64,000 nucleotides of DNA, taken from NCBI RefSeq assembly GCF_030272615.1, contig NC_081407.1, positions 318,212,456-318,276,455 on the forward strand. The letters run 5' to 3'. Below the pieces are notes generated by a model that saw only the letters and a list, made by a program, of their open reading frames with translations, was not told the origin of the DNA and did no database searches. This document shows, piece by piece, positions 1-11,544 of the stretch. The DNA is from Cryptomeria japonica (Eukaryota > Streptophyta > Pinopsida > Cupressales > Cupressaceae). The position numbers and the translations under genes were made by a program. How positions within the stretch are numbered: the stretch's first letter is position 1; each line of letters opens with the position of its first letter.

Positions 1-1289
1 TCACATGTTAGCCCGATGGAAAGACATTGGCAAGGCATCCCTTTTGGCATTTGTTTCGGAATTTTTGGACTCCTCAGCAAAAATCGTACCCTTTCAAGGA
101 AGAAAGGTACGCAGATCAGCAAGCTGTACATGCACAAAACCCCCATCTGTCACACACTTATTCCTGCCTCTGTTCTGACTCTGCGGCTGCAATCAATCTT
201 TTGCATAAAAATTAATAAACCCCTGTCCAATCTGTCCAATCTTGGTTTCTGGATGAAACCAACTGAAAGAGCAAGATCAGCTGATATTTCACAACCTCTG
301 ATGCTGTTGCACAAGAATCCCACGTTTTCCCGTACCGATACCTCTGATCACTGCAGAGGAATCTTCTGCTGAAACCCTAGGCCAAAACTCCTCAGAGCTC
401 CAAACAAAAATATCAAAACTTAGCATAATGAAAAAGAAGACCTAAAATCTTCTTTAATCTTCTCCATTTAGGGTTGGCGCGATTCCCAAGAAAGGTGCGA
501 CTTGGCCTTTAATGATGTTTTAACTTTTATTATTTATTTTTTACTATTGAAGTGTCAAAAATAAATCATCTTCCATTTAATATAAAAACTGGCCCCATCT
601 GATGAGAAATAGACCCTCACTTAAGTTATAACTTAAAGTGACTTTTTAAAACATTAAAACATTAAAGTTCGCCATTTAATATTTAATTAAAAATAATTAA
701 ATATTAATATCTCTCTAAGTATTCATCAGAAATGCCTGCCGTCTGAACTGGAGACTACCAAACGATAATCTGTCCTTGCCCAACCTACTAGCTATAAATA
801 GCAGGACTGCTAAAAATAGAAAGTATCTCAAACGGAGTCTTGGAGACCTCAAACGAAGACCAGACCTGGAGTGCTTGCTCTAAAGGTGGTGAATCAAACT
901 CTGGAGGACCCTCTACCCAACCTCATCAGCCTATGAGGGTCAGTGATAAGCTAATCTACTCAGCTGACAGATGTCAACTAGAAGGGGACATCACACTCCC
1001 CTGTAAGAAAGAGGTAAGCTATATAATAAAAAAATGTTTACAGCTAAAACCAATTAGCAATTTACTAGGGCTGGGCTGACTCAAATAGACAAGAAATAAG
1101 AAGGCCGATTTATTGGGTTAATCGCCTATTACGAGGCTCTATATAAATAAAATATAAACGAATAAATCTCAGGCCAGCCTGATTAAGAGCAGTAGGAGGG
1201 CCGACCTGATCAATGGCTGATTAAGAAATAATCATATGCTGTAAGAGCCAACTCATGGTTGGCCGACCCTTGGTGTTTAGTGCCCACCT
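1..1289. other. Unassigned AT-rich stretch
   Basis: Short open frames occur here, for example near 16-372, but none shows a family motif, a start context or a conserved domain that I recognise. A TATA-like box (ctataaatag) lies near 790-800 and could belong to an LTR promoter. No clear LTR boundary or target-site duplication was found. I treat it as repeat-derived or intergenic DNA. Confidence 0.4.
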
Positions 1290-2430
1290 TGGGGTTTTTA
1301 ATCTCAATTTAAATAATAAATCTTCAAGGCCTAACCCTTATGGAGCGCCCAAGTGTTCATTGAAAGGGGTATAAAATAATGAAGGGTCATCTCATTTGGA
1401 AACAGCATCTCCCTTCAAGAGGCTGCCTACCTTGGTGAGGGGATAAGAGGTATTTGTGAAGAGAAATATACTGGGATGGAGGAGCAGGTGCAGAATGGAA
1501 TAAAGAACCAGATCAGAAATTCGAATACTTATAATCTGAATAAATCAAGGAGAATTTATTGAACATCATTCTAATTTCTGAATTTAGAGCAGATATAAAG
1601 GAAGACAATGAAGAGGATCAGATCTGATATAGATAACCAGATTCAGGCATACAGAGGTTTAATATTATAACTGGGATTTGGTATGAAATTCTTGTGATAG
1701 GCAGCATAATGAATCTTATTTATAATTACTACCTTATGAACAATGTGTATGCAGTTTAGGAATATGATATTATTATGCGATCTCTTGTATATGTAGAATA
1801 CAGGCAATACTGTGCGATTCTTTATGTTGGTTTAAATGCTGCAATGAAACATGATAAGGATAGTAAGAAAATACAAGGAGGGGAAGCAGTTGTGAGGTCC
1901 TCTTCTAAGTATGTCACCTCATGGTGGATGACCGGTGGTCCCATGAGGCCAAGGGGGTGCAAAGAGTGCCCCACCCTTGGGCTTAGAAGGGAAGGACTTT
2001 CAGGACGCCCTATTGTAATTGCACCTCAACCCTCTATCATGGTTGACCATTGGACTAAGGAGTCCAATCATAGGGAAGTGAATAGGATGACATGATGAAG
2101 GGGAACAGTTATAGGACACCTCACTAGGTACACCACCTCATCTGGATGGCAAAAGGCCACATGAGGCCAAGAGGGATGGTAATCCACTCTTGGGCCTAGG
2201 GTAGAGGATCTCTTGGGCATCCTATCATGTCTCCTTATCCAAACTCCATTATGGTTGAACCCTAATAACAAGTTAGATGTGTTCTACAATTAAAATGATT
2301 ATGGATATATACTCTAAAAATCCTAGTAATGGTTGACCTTATGAAATGTATCTTCAATAATTGTCTGTGTTTATTTGAATTTGTGATTCTAGGATAAATT
2401 ATAGGGTGATCCTGAAAGGGGACATTACCA
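1290..2430 (+). repeat. LTR-like repeat fragment ending in GGGGACATTAC
   Basis: The right end (about 2,418-2,428) carries the motif ggggacattac, which matches the 3' terminus of the LTRs at 12,062 and 53,593. A TATA-like ggtataaaat at about 1,368 sits where those LTRs have theirs. The expected start motif tgtaatgtcccc is missing, so the left boundary is approximate. The 1,895-2,280 part is shared with internal sequence at 10,580-10,800 (inverted) and with the LTR at 60,570-60,790. It looks like a solo or truncated LTR of a family related to those copies. Confidence 0.4.
1895..2280 (+). repeat. Imperfect tandem duplication of about 190 bp
   Basis: Two diverged copies follow one another, about 1,895-2,090 and 2,096-2,280. 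Each has, in order, a ctcac(t/c)... block, a catgaggccaag block, a cttgggc block and a ccctatca or cctatcatg block before a tatggttga block. The order of conserved blocks is the same in both, so this is a local duplication inside the LTR-like repeat. Confidence 0.5.
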
Positions 2431-4430
2431 AATGGGGCAGAAAAACTCTAAGGAATCTTTCTGATATGCTCTAGTGCTTTGCGATGCATGCGCTCGTACT
2501 AAAACCCTCTTGTTTTAATTTGTCAGACAAAGAAGAGATGGCCTCTATGTCGAGGCATTGAGAGGCATAAACTTTAAGAATAAATAATTAGTAATTACAG
2601 AAATGTTTCCTCGCTAAAAAATAATATGAAATATATACAAAAGTCAAGCCAACACGATATTTAAATACTAATCACTGAATTTTTGGTTTTTTTAAAGCTT
2701 TTAGATTGTAATGGTAAGGTACCGTGTAACTAGAAATACTTCTTACATCAGTCAGAGGTACTGTATCACTACCTGACATAGAATTGGTTAGTAATTTTAT
2801 TATACTCAACAATTTCTTCTTTCAAGGTAACTTGGAAAGCAATTTCTGTTTCTTTAAAATCTATTTTATTGGCTGCTTGTACCTATAATTTACCTATACA
2901 TTATTTTATTGCCTTTGTGTTGCTAACATTAAAATAGAATTATGATCAGATAATACTGGGCCGACTTTTTAACCACCCCATAAGCCCATGATGCCACAAG
3001 GCACAACCACGAAGGGCAATAATTAATCCCAAACTTATCTAAAGTCTGGGTGGGCCCTAACAGCATCACATAGGATCTAATCGGGCATCTTAAAGCCAAT
3101 TAAGCAAATAAAAATGACAAAATAAGCTCTACATCAAGGCAATTGTTGCTGTATACAGTGTACACAATATTACTGAGATAGTGTCACTTTCCAGTATCCT
3201 GATTTAAAATTGACCGGAGGCAACAAAAAGGAACGTAATAGGAGGAGGAGATGAGAAAAGAAAATGTAGGAACAGGCCATTAACTATCACTTGTCAGCTC
3301 TTTCCCAAGTAATTCCCAATGTTTTCACTGAGTTTTGTCAAGTGTCAAGCAAAATGTCTTTCTTCTTCCTTGTCAAAATATTGCTAAATTTAAGTCATGT
3401 AGCTATGATTGATCTGACTCAAAAACATGAATAAATTTGAAATGTAGAGCTATTGATTTGGTTGTGTTATGTAATGTTTCTTTTGGGATATTCCAGATAT
3501 CAGGCTTGCAAACAATATCATTTACTAAGAGCTGATATCATGATAATATTCAAATCCATACATAAAAACATCATAATATCTAGATCAATAAATCATAACT
3601 TCAATAATATTGGAATCAATACATCATAGCACATTCCTCATAGCAAATCACATCATGAATTTCTTTTTAAGTGTTTGCACACTGGCAATTCCCAAGGCTG
3701 ACTGTCCTTGACTTGCTGAGAACATGGAGGGTCAGTTACCTTTCCGTTCCTCAGTTCACCTTGATGGCTGGCCATCCTCCTTGATCAAGCCCAAGAGCAT
3801 GGAAGGACAATTCCACCTCCTGGCCCACAATGTATAACCCTAAACCCTTAATCGAACAATGGATACCCTGCAGATGTGAAATATAAAGCAAAGGGAATTA
3901 TGGTGAAAGAAATATACTGTTTAAATGTGAAGGCTGTGACAAATTCTCCAATGGGGCTGTAATACAGTCCTATATCAACAGATATGGTGGTTAATCATCG
4001 AGAGAAGTCTTGTAGCCTCCCTGTCCAACATTGCTCAAATGACACTTAACAATGAGGATTGTCATGATGATCAAGTAACATTTGATTCATGCATGAGTAT
4101 TGGACCTAATCAATTGGCACTTGACCCAATGCAAGATGCTTACATTGGCTGAGTGACATTTAGCTACTGTACTGTTTTTGGATCAGTCAGATAACAGTTG
4201 ACAACTGTTTAAATCTCATTTGATCAAGTGACACTTGATGGGGATCTTGGATTCTGGAGGCAGTCTGTTAGTTACCTATACCTATAACTCAAGAACACAT
4301 TGAATTTCATGTGTCAGGGTCAGTTCTAACCAAATCCACAAACAAGCATGGGCTTTTAATGAAACATGTGAGTCAATCCGTTTCCCTAGACATTAATGAG
4401 TATCTTTGGAATTCATTAGAGATGAATTTG
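2431..4430. other. No recognisable gene
   Basis: About 2 kb of AT-rich sequence without an open frame of note, LTR terminus or tRNA-like box. A two-unit ccctaaa-like motif at about 3,837 is too short to be a telomeric tract. Confidence 0.4.
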
Positions 4431-4994
4431 ATCTAAAAGACTTAATATGTGCTTTGATCACAAGTTTCACCCCTCCAAAAAAGTTCAGGGATCTCATTTT
4501 GTGGGTCATTGCACATTAAGTGTTCCTTTTACGGAGGTCTGTCTAAGGTAGGCTATTGAAGAGAAATTCCTACCAAAATTGTAGTAAAGGCCTATTGTTC
4601 TTTGGAAACCATAAAATTTCCCGAAAGTTTTCCACACAAGACCATCACATGTGGCCTTTATCTTTGTAGAGTTTGCAAAAAAACTTCTAGGGATTGCTTG
4701 GCAAATTGAAACTTAAATTCCTCTGTATACTACCTTTCCCTGGATAATATTTGAAGTACAGTATCCATATGTCACAAATGTTCTTCTAGTTTTTTGTTGT
4801 AAACCAAAATATTTTAAAAGAAATCAAGAACAATCTTGCAGAGAAACCTATTATATACCTTCTACTTCAATGGATGGAATGTGGTAGAAGCATTGCATTA
4901 TTGACTAGCATGACTCTAAACTAATAGTACCGCTGATGAGTTCAGAAGTTTGTAATCTCTTAATCCTACAATCGTATTGAGATCTGCCTATTCC

Positions 4995-5186
4995 CTAACC
5001 TTGCATAAATCTTGGAAAATGCTTGGCCCCATGGAGCTTATCAAGAAAATCATGAATCGTGGTCGGGAGGAATTTGTTCTTGTTTGTAATGTGACTTAAA
5101 ATTCTATAATTGAAAGAGTTAATAAGACACATAATTCTTCTTGGCCAAGAAAACAAGCTTGACACGGGGGCTCTTACTAGGGACAA
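4995..5186 (-). pseudogene. Decayed Ty3/Gypsy reverse transcriptase fragment
   Basis: The minus-strand frame contains a block ending DFLDKLHGAKHF. This resembles the Gypsy RT segment in which a leucine-rich 'LLDELxGAKYF' motif precedes the first catalytic aspartate. An upstream NYRILSHIT...NKF block matches the 'YRxLNxITxKNKF' segment of the same domain. The catalytic 'KLDL' and YLDD motifs are not in this frame, and neighbouring sequence is interrupted by stops. It is a short relic of an old element with no coding potential. Sequence on either side (about 4,430-5,600) may be the rest of it but is too degraded to assign. Confidence 0.5.
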
Positions 5187-6062
5187 TAGCTTGAGTCTCT
5201 AATGTTTCCTACATTAATCACTTCATCTCTGATTTCTGAAAATATTCATAAATGAAAGGAGAAACTAGCATAACATTTGGTAGGGTCTAATTAAATTATA
5301 TGCTCCAATCCCTTATCCAATCAAAAACTTTTTGGGAGCTCTTTGGATGCTACCCACAATTTATGCAGCCGCTTTTAACTTTCAAGGATTTGAGTTTGCT
5401 GATCAGAGGAGTTAACATCCATACAGTAAAAATGAGCAATAAAGCTAAAATGCCCTTTTTTCATACTTTTTGCAATCTAAGAGTCAAACTCTCCTTGGAC
5501 ACTCAAAACATCATCCTCTCCTCCAAAGTTCACCACAAGAAAACTTGCCCTCAAGGGTGTGGTCGCATTAGTCTATACAACATTGTATGTCACTACTAAA
5601 CATGAATATCCTAGTACTATGGGACTTGGATTGGGAAGCTTTCATATGTGTCGAGACAAAGACTTACTTTTTAAGCAAAATTCCAAGTGTGCTACCAGCG
5701 CTTACCATTAATAAACTCTAGTCTTTTAATATAAAAAAAAATGTAAAGATATCAAGATGATCTGACCCTATCATGGCAGCAAGAGATATTGACAACTTCC
5801 TTGTTTCTAAACCTTATATGGCTTGTTATTCATGTTCACATGCATTCTCAGGTTGTTCAACAGCATCATCTTTCTCAAGTTCAACCTCAAACTTGGATAG
5901 TCACCATGCAGAATTTTGGGGGGGTTAAAAACAGTCCTTACTCCAAGATTGAGAACACTTATGGCAACAATATGGAATTTGGAAGATAGGATATTTAGAT
6001 GAAGACTCACAACTCTCCCTTCCTTACCCTTATCAATTTTTTTGGATTTCTTAGTAGTTCCC

Positions 6063-6077
6063 ATAATAGTTTTTCTC
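6063..6077 (+). repeat. Left target-site duplication of the LINE insertion
   Basis: The 15-bp word ataatagtttttctc here is repeated exactly at 7,116-7,130, immediately after an A-rich tail. Confidence 0.85.
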
Positions 6078-7115
6078 TAGATGCCCCTTTTCGATGCAAA
6101 TCTGGCATTACTGGTGGGGGGTGTGGAAACACCCTTGTATTCATAAGGATTCTTTGGTGGATTTTTGGACAGTATGGGTAAGCCTCCTACTTTGTCCTCT
6201 TTTCTCCAGATTGTGTGGCACATAGGTCCCATTTTCATACTTTGGCAGATCTGGTTAGAGAGGAACCCGAGGATTTTTCGGGAAGTCCGGCTGATAGTTA
6301 AGCAAGTGTGGTATAGAATAATAGGAATGATCCAGGAGACGATGGAAGCTAAATGTGAGGTGAATTTTCCTCTAGAAAGAGGAGAGGCTGAGATTGTGAG
6401 TAGGATGGATTTGCAGGAGTTGTCTCCTGTTTCTGCTTGTGTCAGGAGAGGCAGACGTGCTATGAAGAAGATTCAAAGGGTGGGAAGATGGTTGCCACCC
6501 CAGGATGATTTCATAAAGATCAACACTGATGGCTCCTCTCGGGGTAATCCGGGTCTTGCTAGGATTGGAGGTGTTGGTAGGGACCATTTGGGGGAGGTGG
6601 TTTTCTTCTTTTCAGTGCACAAAGGACAGCAGGCTAATAATTTTATGGAGGGATTATCAATTCTCTATGCTCTAGAGCGAGCTTATGCATTGGGGTGGCG
6701 TAAGGCTATATGCGAATCGGACTCGCAGATTATTGTTAATCTGCTAATTGAGCAAAAGGTGGTTGTGATTAACTGGCAGCTGGAAGGGATTGTTCACCAG
6801 ATTTTGCAGATTAGTGCCATGATGGATAAGGTGTCTTTCATCCACATTCCTCGTGAATGGAATAGAGCGGCTGATTGTTTGGCTAAGTGGGCTTCAGAAC
6901 ATGGTGATGAATGGAAAGTTGAGGGTTGGGGGCATCTTTCCCAAGATTACTGTCAGGATTTGCATAGGATCCTTGCTGAGGATATGGATAGTTATGAAGT
7001 CAAATGATGACTTTATTTGCTTGTAGTTCTCCCCTGGATCTTGGGGACTCTAGGCTTCTTATGTAATGCTTGTTTCTAATTATTAATAAAGTTTTTACCC
7101 CTTTATTCAAAAAAA
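6078..7115 (+). mobile_element. 5'-truncated LINE (non-LTR retrotransposon) insertion
   Basis: An insertion of about 1.04 kb is bracketed by a perfect 15-bp target-site duplication (6,063-6,077 and 7,116-7,130). It ends at the right with an aataaa signal (7,085-7,090) and a short A-run (7,109-7,116). It encodes only the C-terminal RNase H part of a LINE polyprotein and a short stretch upstream of it, so it is truncated at the 5' end, as expected from incomplete target-primed reverse transcription. The perfect duplication and complete RNase H catalytic set point to a fairly young insertion. A tryptophan-rich frame upstream (around 6,110-6,180) is likely the region before RNase H, displaced by a frameshift or stop at about 6,144. 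Confidence 0.85.
6147..7007 (+). pseudogene. LINE RNase H domain, C-terminal fragment of ORF2
   Basis: The frame is open from just after a TAA at 6,144-6,146 to the TGA at about 7,007, roughly 285 codons with no natural start. The second half is an RNase H fold of the kind found at the end of plant LINE polyproteins. Visible catalytic motifs in order are the first Asp in INTDGSSRGNPG, the Glu in NNFMEGLS, the second Asp in CESDSQIIVN and the last Asp in WNRAADCLAKWAS. RNase H removes the RNA strand of RNA:DNA hybrids during reverse transcription. No RT domain is present, so it cannot support transposition. The N-terminal part (HIGPIFILWQIWLERNPRIF) matches the linker that usually precedes RNase H in these proteins. 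Confidence 0.8.
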
Positions 7116-7130
7116 ATAATAGTTTTTCTC
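7116..7130 (+). repeat. Right target-site duplication of the LINE insertion
   Basis: Exact repeat of the 15-bp word at 6,063-6,077, directly after the poly(A) tail. Confidence 0.85.
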
Positions 7131-7440
7131 GGGCCTTGATACATTTTTCTCCTTGCTTAAGTCATAGCATTTTGCAAGAAAGTTGATTCAAATAATAGTA
7201 CTTTTGTATGGATCTCAGCTTGCAAGTTGGAAATGTATATTTTCTGCACCAGAGTTGAGGAAAGCTTGGCCTTGGGCCCCAAAACTTGAAATATTTTTGT
7301 GCACTTCTCCACAATCATACCCTACTAGAAAAGACATGAATATGAAATGGCTTATTCTAGTTGTGATCTCCCCTCTTAGTCAATGTATCTGCAAAATCAT
7401 TATTAGAGCATTTAAATAACCATTTGTCTGCCAATGTCTA

Positions 7441-7925
7441 GGCAACATTGTCAGAATATTAAAAAGCAAAAAAAATTATATTCTTGCACGTGAACCTCTG
7501 CACCTAAATGCTAATATGAATTTACTCAACCATTTGTTGACCCTGACCACACCCTAAAATCATTTTGTAAAATTTTAATCTATAGATTACAATAGAAATG
7601 TTGAGGGGCCCCTTCCTCTTCCTTGACCTCTCTTTCATGAGTTGCAAAATTAGGGTCTCCCTAAGAGTTGAGATCAATTGTATGGGCAAAATTGTCGAAA
7701 TGTTAGAAAGCAAAAAATAATTTATCTTCTTGCACATAAATCCTCTACACCGTAAATGTCAATACGAATTTACTCAACCATTTGTGGACCTTGACCACAC
7801 CCTTAAATAGTATTGTGAGATTTAATATATAGATTACAACAGAGATGTTGAGGACCCTCTTCCTCTTCCTCGACCTCTCTTTCATAAGTTGCAAAATTAG
7901 GAGATCCCTAAGAGTTGATTTCATC
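7441..7925. repeat. Tandem duplication, period about 244 bp
   Basis: Two copies, about 7,441-7,684 and 7,685-7,925, share long blocks such as atttactcaaccatttgt, gacctctctttcat and gttgcaaaattag. In both copies the minus strand translates to a related peptide containing LILQLMKERSRKRK, so the unit may come from a coding sequence. I do not recognise the protein. Confidence 0.6.
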
Positions 7926-8215
7926 CTCTTGTTCCAAAATGGCAATCTATAATTCAACATTCTCGTATATGAACCAATCAACTTCTTCTCCAAGCAATTT
8001 ATTTCCTGGCTCATCTCCAATTTGAACACTTAACAGCATGATTGTGGTAGCTAAGAATATTGATTGAGGTCTAATCCCACCTGCAGGCTTGTAGAATTTG
8101 AAGGGGACGCAGCAATAAACCTTCAACATCTAAAAATAAATTAATATATTCATTTTACAATAAATGGGGGCAGCTACACACCTGAGATTGATTCACACAT
8201 GGAAATCCAATTGAT

Positions 8216-8390
8216 AAAACAGGACTCATCCAAACTCACCAAGACTTGGAGAGTCCGAGGCGAAGCATCCTCACCAAGTCTAGGAGACTCGACCATCAGG
8301 TCATAATCTAGTAGACTCACCAAACTCACCAAGTCTTAGCGAGTTCCAAGCCTCAGACTTGGCCATTTTAATTTTATTTTTTTAACTTAA
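8216..8390. repeat. Cluster of short 'actcaccaagtc' direct repeats
   Basis: Words such as actcaccaa and agtcttgg recur several times over about 170 bp. Related gagtc-rich sequence reappears at 14,090-14,165, beyond the LTR element inserted at 8,653. The two may be halves of one older repeat split by that insertion. Confidence 0.35.
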
Positions 8391-8544
8391 AAAATTTTAA
8401 TGCTTGTTTGGTTTATGACATGCCCATCTAGGATGTTTAAAAAATATGAAAATGGTGTGGGCCATGAAAGTCTTCATTTGGGCTTGGTGGTGGGGATCCA
8501 CCCCTTGACCCGGCCCTGTATCATGACACGGAACATATCAGGGG

Positions 8545-8652
8545 CGTTGTCCCTGGACCCCACAAGGGGTGCTACCCCTGAACCCCGCTGGGGGTGCTAC
8601 CCCCAGACCCCCACAAGGGGTGCTGCCCCCAGACCCCCACAAAGGGTGCTAA
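8545..8652. repeat. GC-rich 26-bp minisatellite
   Basis: Four tandem units contain ggggtgct or a one-base variant at 26-bp spacing (near 8,566, 8,591, 8,617 and 8,643). Each unit has a C-run paired with a G-run and so could form a small hairpin. It is conspicuously GC-rich against the AT-rich surroundings, and the LTR element lands exactly at its right edge. Confidence 0.7.
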
Positions 8653-9279
8653 TGTAATGTCCCTTTTCTAGATTACCTTGTAATTTGCCCACAAGGAATT
8701 AGAATATTATGGCTCAGATCAGATCTGGTTGCTGTCTATGGGAACTCCTGATGTTCCTCCATGCATACCACAAATCTAGAGGATTATTGATTGTGGATAA
8801 ACACGGTTCAGGTCTGGTCCTCTTCGTTGTCTACCTTCATGTCTGCTCTGAAAGCAGAAATTAGAATGATGTTCCATGAATGGATTTTCTAATGTCCACC
8901 AAAAGACTAGTTTATATATCCCTCAACATGCCTCTTTATCCAATGGTCACCTCTCTTTGATTAGGTCAGCAAACATTAGTATAATAATTATTTATTATTT
9001 TTTTGATCTCTTTTATGCAGGTTGGCCCTCATATATATTTCATTGCCTAAATTTATTTATTAAAGCTGCATTATATTGTTGCCCTAGGTTGGCCCTTAAA
9101 TAGTCACAGCAGTTTCTATATATATTTTTTATTAGCAATTCGTTGTTATTAATGCAGGTCGGCCCTAACTTTCTCCTGCCCTTGTCGGCGCTCATGCCAT
9201 GCATCGCCCAGGTCTAGATATTTTATGGTGTTGTGATTGGTTTGTTGGCTGCAACTAGGGTTTTAGACAGGGCATGAGA
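8653..9279 (-). repeat. 3' LTR (left) of the 8.6-13.2 kb element
   Basis: It begins tgtaatgtccc and ends ggcatgaga, where the other LTR has ggcatgaca. It aligns along its length with 11,545-12,061 plus 13,053-13,163. The adjoining internal sequence on the minus strand is purine-rich (ggaagggtaga), fitting a polypurine tract. Confidence 0.8.
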
Positions 9280-10019
9280 GTCTACCCTTCCAAAAATTGC
9301 TTGTCCTCAAATAATATTCAAATTGGAATGATTAAGTTAATTCCTTAATAGGAAGATGGCTTGATCTTTGCAACTTTCTTTCAATGAAAATTGATGACAT
9401 AAATCACCTCCCCTGCGCTACTCTAATTATTACAAGTTGTTGATACGAATAGCTTCATCAAGGTGTTGAGAATTTGCAATGCTTGTAATTTTAAGACAAG
9501 TTTTCTCTCTTCTTCTAGAGAGAAGGATCAAGGCCAGCTTGTATTTTTTAAAAACTGATTAGGTTGGCCATATGTTTGCTCATTGGATATCTTTGTGAGT
9601 AGAAGCGAGGGTAAGTCTTTCTGCATATTAAAATGAGGATTAGAAGCAAGACACACATCTATGACCCTAAATAAATTCATATCTTTTAGTTCACTCTCGT
9701 TATTCTCATATTGTAGATCAACCAAAAATAGGAATCTTCATGATGATAGGAATACATTTACAGTAATCATAGATATTCATGGAGTAGACATGCCAAACAT
9801 GGAGCAACACATAATAACACGAAGCATACACATGAAAACACAGAGCACACACATGAATATATGTAGACATAGTGAACAGGCAGATTACAATAAACATAAT
9901 GACTAGCTAATTAACCTATAACCAATCACAGCTTAGTTCGATAGGAACTCGAAAAGACGCCAGTAGACTGGCCAACCCAACTAAGCCCCATATGATGCAA
10001 TATCCAAGTCATGGCCCTT

Positions 10020-10530
10020 TGCATCACATCCCACAAGCAGCAAGAATGTCCAACCGAGACCAGATCCATCCCTTGCGGTAATCAATTCATCACTTAGCTC
10101 ACAAGACGTGGGAATGTCCAACCAAGACTAGATCCATCTCTTGTGGTAATCAATTCATCACTTAGCCTACAAGACATAGGAACGTCCAACTAGGACCAAA
10201 TCCATCTCTTGGGGTAATCAATTCATCACTTAGCCCACAAGGGGCAGGAACCTCCAACCAAGACCAAATCCATCTCTTGGGGTAATCAATTCATCACTTA
10301 TCCCACAAGAAGCAGGGATGTCCAACTAGGACCAAATCCATCTCTTGGGGTAATCAATTCATCACTTAGCCCTCAAGAGGCGGGGACGTCCAACCAAGAC
10401 CAGAAGAGGTAGGAACATCCAACCAGGACCAGATCCATCTCTTGGGGTAATCGATTCATCACTTAGCCCACACGAGGCAGGAACATCCAATCAGGACCAG
10501 ATCCATCTATTGGGGTAATCTAACTTGGTT
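10020..10530. repeat. 68-bp minisatellite inside the LTR element
   Basis: A unit containing tcaattcatcacttag and ccatctcttggggtaa recurs with an exact 68-bp period at 10,082, 10,150, 10,218, 10,286 and 10,354. A further unit follows at 10,451, after a 97-bp step caused by an extra partial unit. It lies in the internal region of the non-autonomous element. Confidence 0.85.
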
Positions 10531-10579
10531 CTAGGGGGCTGGGTAACTACATCTCCCTAGCTTATTTCCTCCAACTAGG

Positions 10580-10800
10580 GTTAGGAACTTTAACTCCATC
10601 ATATGATAGTCATATATCTAATTTCATTAATGATGTTCAACCATAAAGGGTTAGGATAAGGAAGCATGATAGGGTACCCAAGAGATCCTCTACCCTAGGC
10701 CCAAGAGCAGATATACCATCCCTCTTGGCCTCATGTGACCTTCCGCCATCTCATATGAGGTGGTGTACCTAGTGAGGAATACTATAGCCGTTTCCCCTCA
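10580..10800 (-). repeat. Inverted copy of the 2.1-2.3 kb repeat module
   Basis: Read on the minus strand, this stretch matches about 2,090-2,280: the blocks for cacctcat...catgaggccaagaggga, the gggcctagggtagaggatc block and the atggttgaac block appear in the same order. It lies in the internal region of the 8,653-13,163 element. Confidence 0.6.
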
Positions 10801-10802
10801 TC

Positions 10803-11096
10803 TTACCAGATTTCTGCTTCAACTCTTGTTTCCTTATCGGATATTGCTTCAGTATTATGGGTTTGGCTTCTCTTCCCAGATTTATGCCCTGGTTCCCATC
10901 TTTCTTTACATTTGAAAGACAAGTTTTTCTGCTTAAGGTCCTTTGGATTACAGATGTCTCTATGTCTCCATTCATCTTTGCATTTGTAGCACACCTTTTT
11001 CTCTTTACCCTTGTCTGGCTCACAAATATGACCAGGCCCCCCTTTTTCAAGTCTGTTGTAGCAGAAAAATGTATGACAGCCACCAACAATCAACAA
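10803..11096 (-). pseudogene. Zinc-knuckle-like Gag remnant
   Basis: A 97-codon minus-strand frame contains CYKCKDEW and FKCKERWEPGHK, spaced like the CxxC...H metal-binding motifs found downstream of Gag in plant Ty3/Gypsy elements. The final cysteine of each motif is missing or shifted. It lies directly after the leader, close to the primer-binding site, where Gag is expected. No capsid domain is recognisable. It is either a decayed gag end or a chance cysteine-rich frame. Confidence 0.4.
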
Positions 11097-11530
11097 ATCA
11101 ATTTCCCAGCATCACCTCAATGTCTGCAGCTTCATACGGAGCATGAAAGGGAGCACTGCAAGTCTGGTATAGCAAGAATACCAGATTGCAGATCTGTCAC
11201 ACATCTGTTACAGGGCAAATCTATATTTTAAAACCTCGTAGAACTCATCCGTGCATCTCATAACAGCTCCAAGACGAAGCCAAAATGCAGGGAATAGGCC
11301 CAGCACTGTCAAGACTCAAAACAACCTTCCAACACACCCAACTTCGTGGAACTTTGTTGCAGGTCACAAATATGATGCACAACAGATTTGAAAACACTTA
11401 TTTGGATCTTCAAACGCTTGCCCACAAAGACATTTTTATTCTTATTTGCTGATCATATTTTTCTTTCAAATACAATCTCTATGGTATGATCACAACCTGC
11501 TCTCTATTCCCTTAGGCTGGCAGGAATGGT

Positions 11531-11542
11531 GCTCTGATACCA
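11531..11542 (-). other. Primer-binding site (initiator tRNA-Met type)
   Basis: The minus strand reads TGGTATCAGAGC, the standard plant LTR-element site complementary to the 3' end of initiator tRNA-Met. It lies two bases from the LTR edge at 11,545 and fixes the element's orientation. Confidence 0.9.
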
Positions 11543-11544
11543 CT

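Noticed and set aside
3834-3856. ccctaaa-like words that could suggest telomeric repeat
   Set aside because: Only about two units; too short to mean an interstitial telomere.
10020-10530. Regular repeats that might be taken for a CRISPR array
   Set aside because: Units are contiguous 68-bp minisatellite repeats with no unique spacers, in a eukaryotic LTR element.
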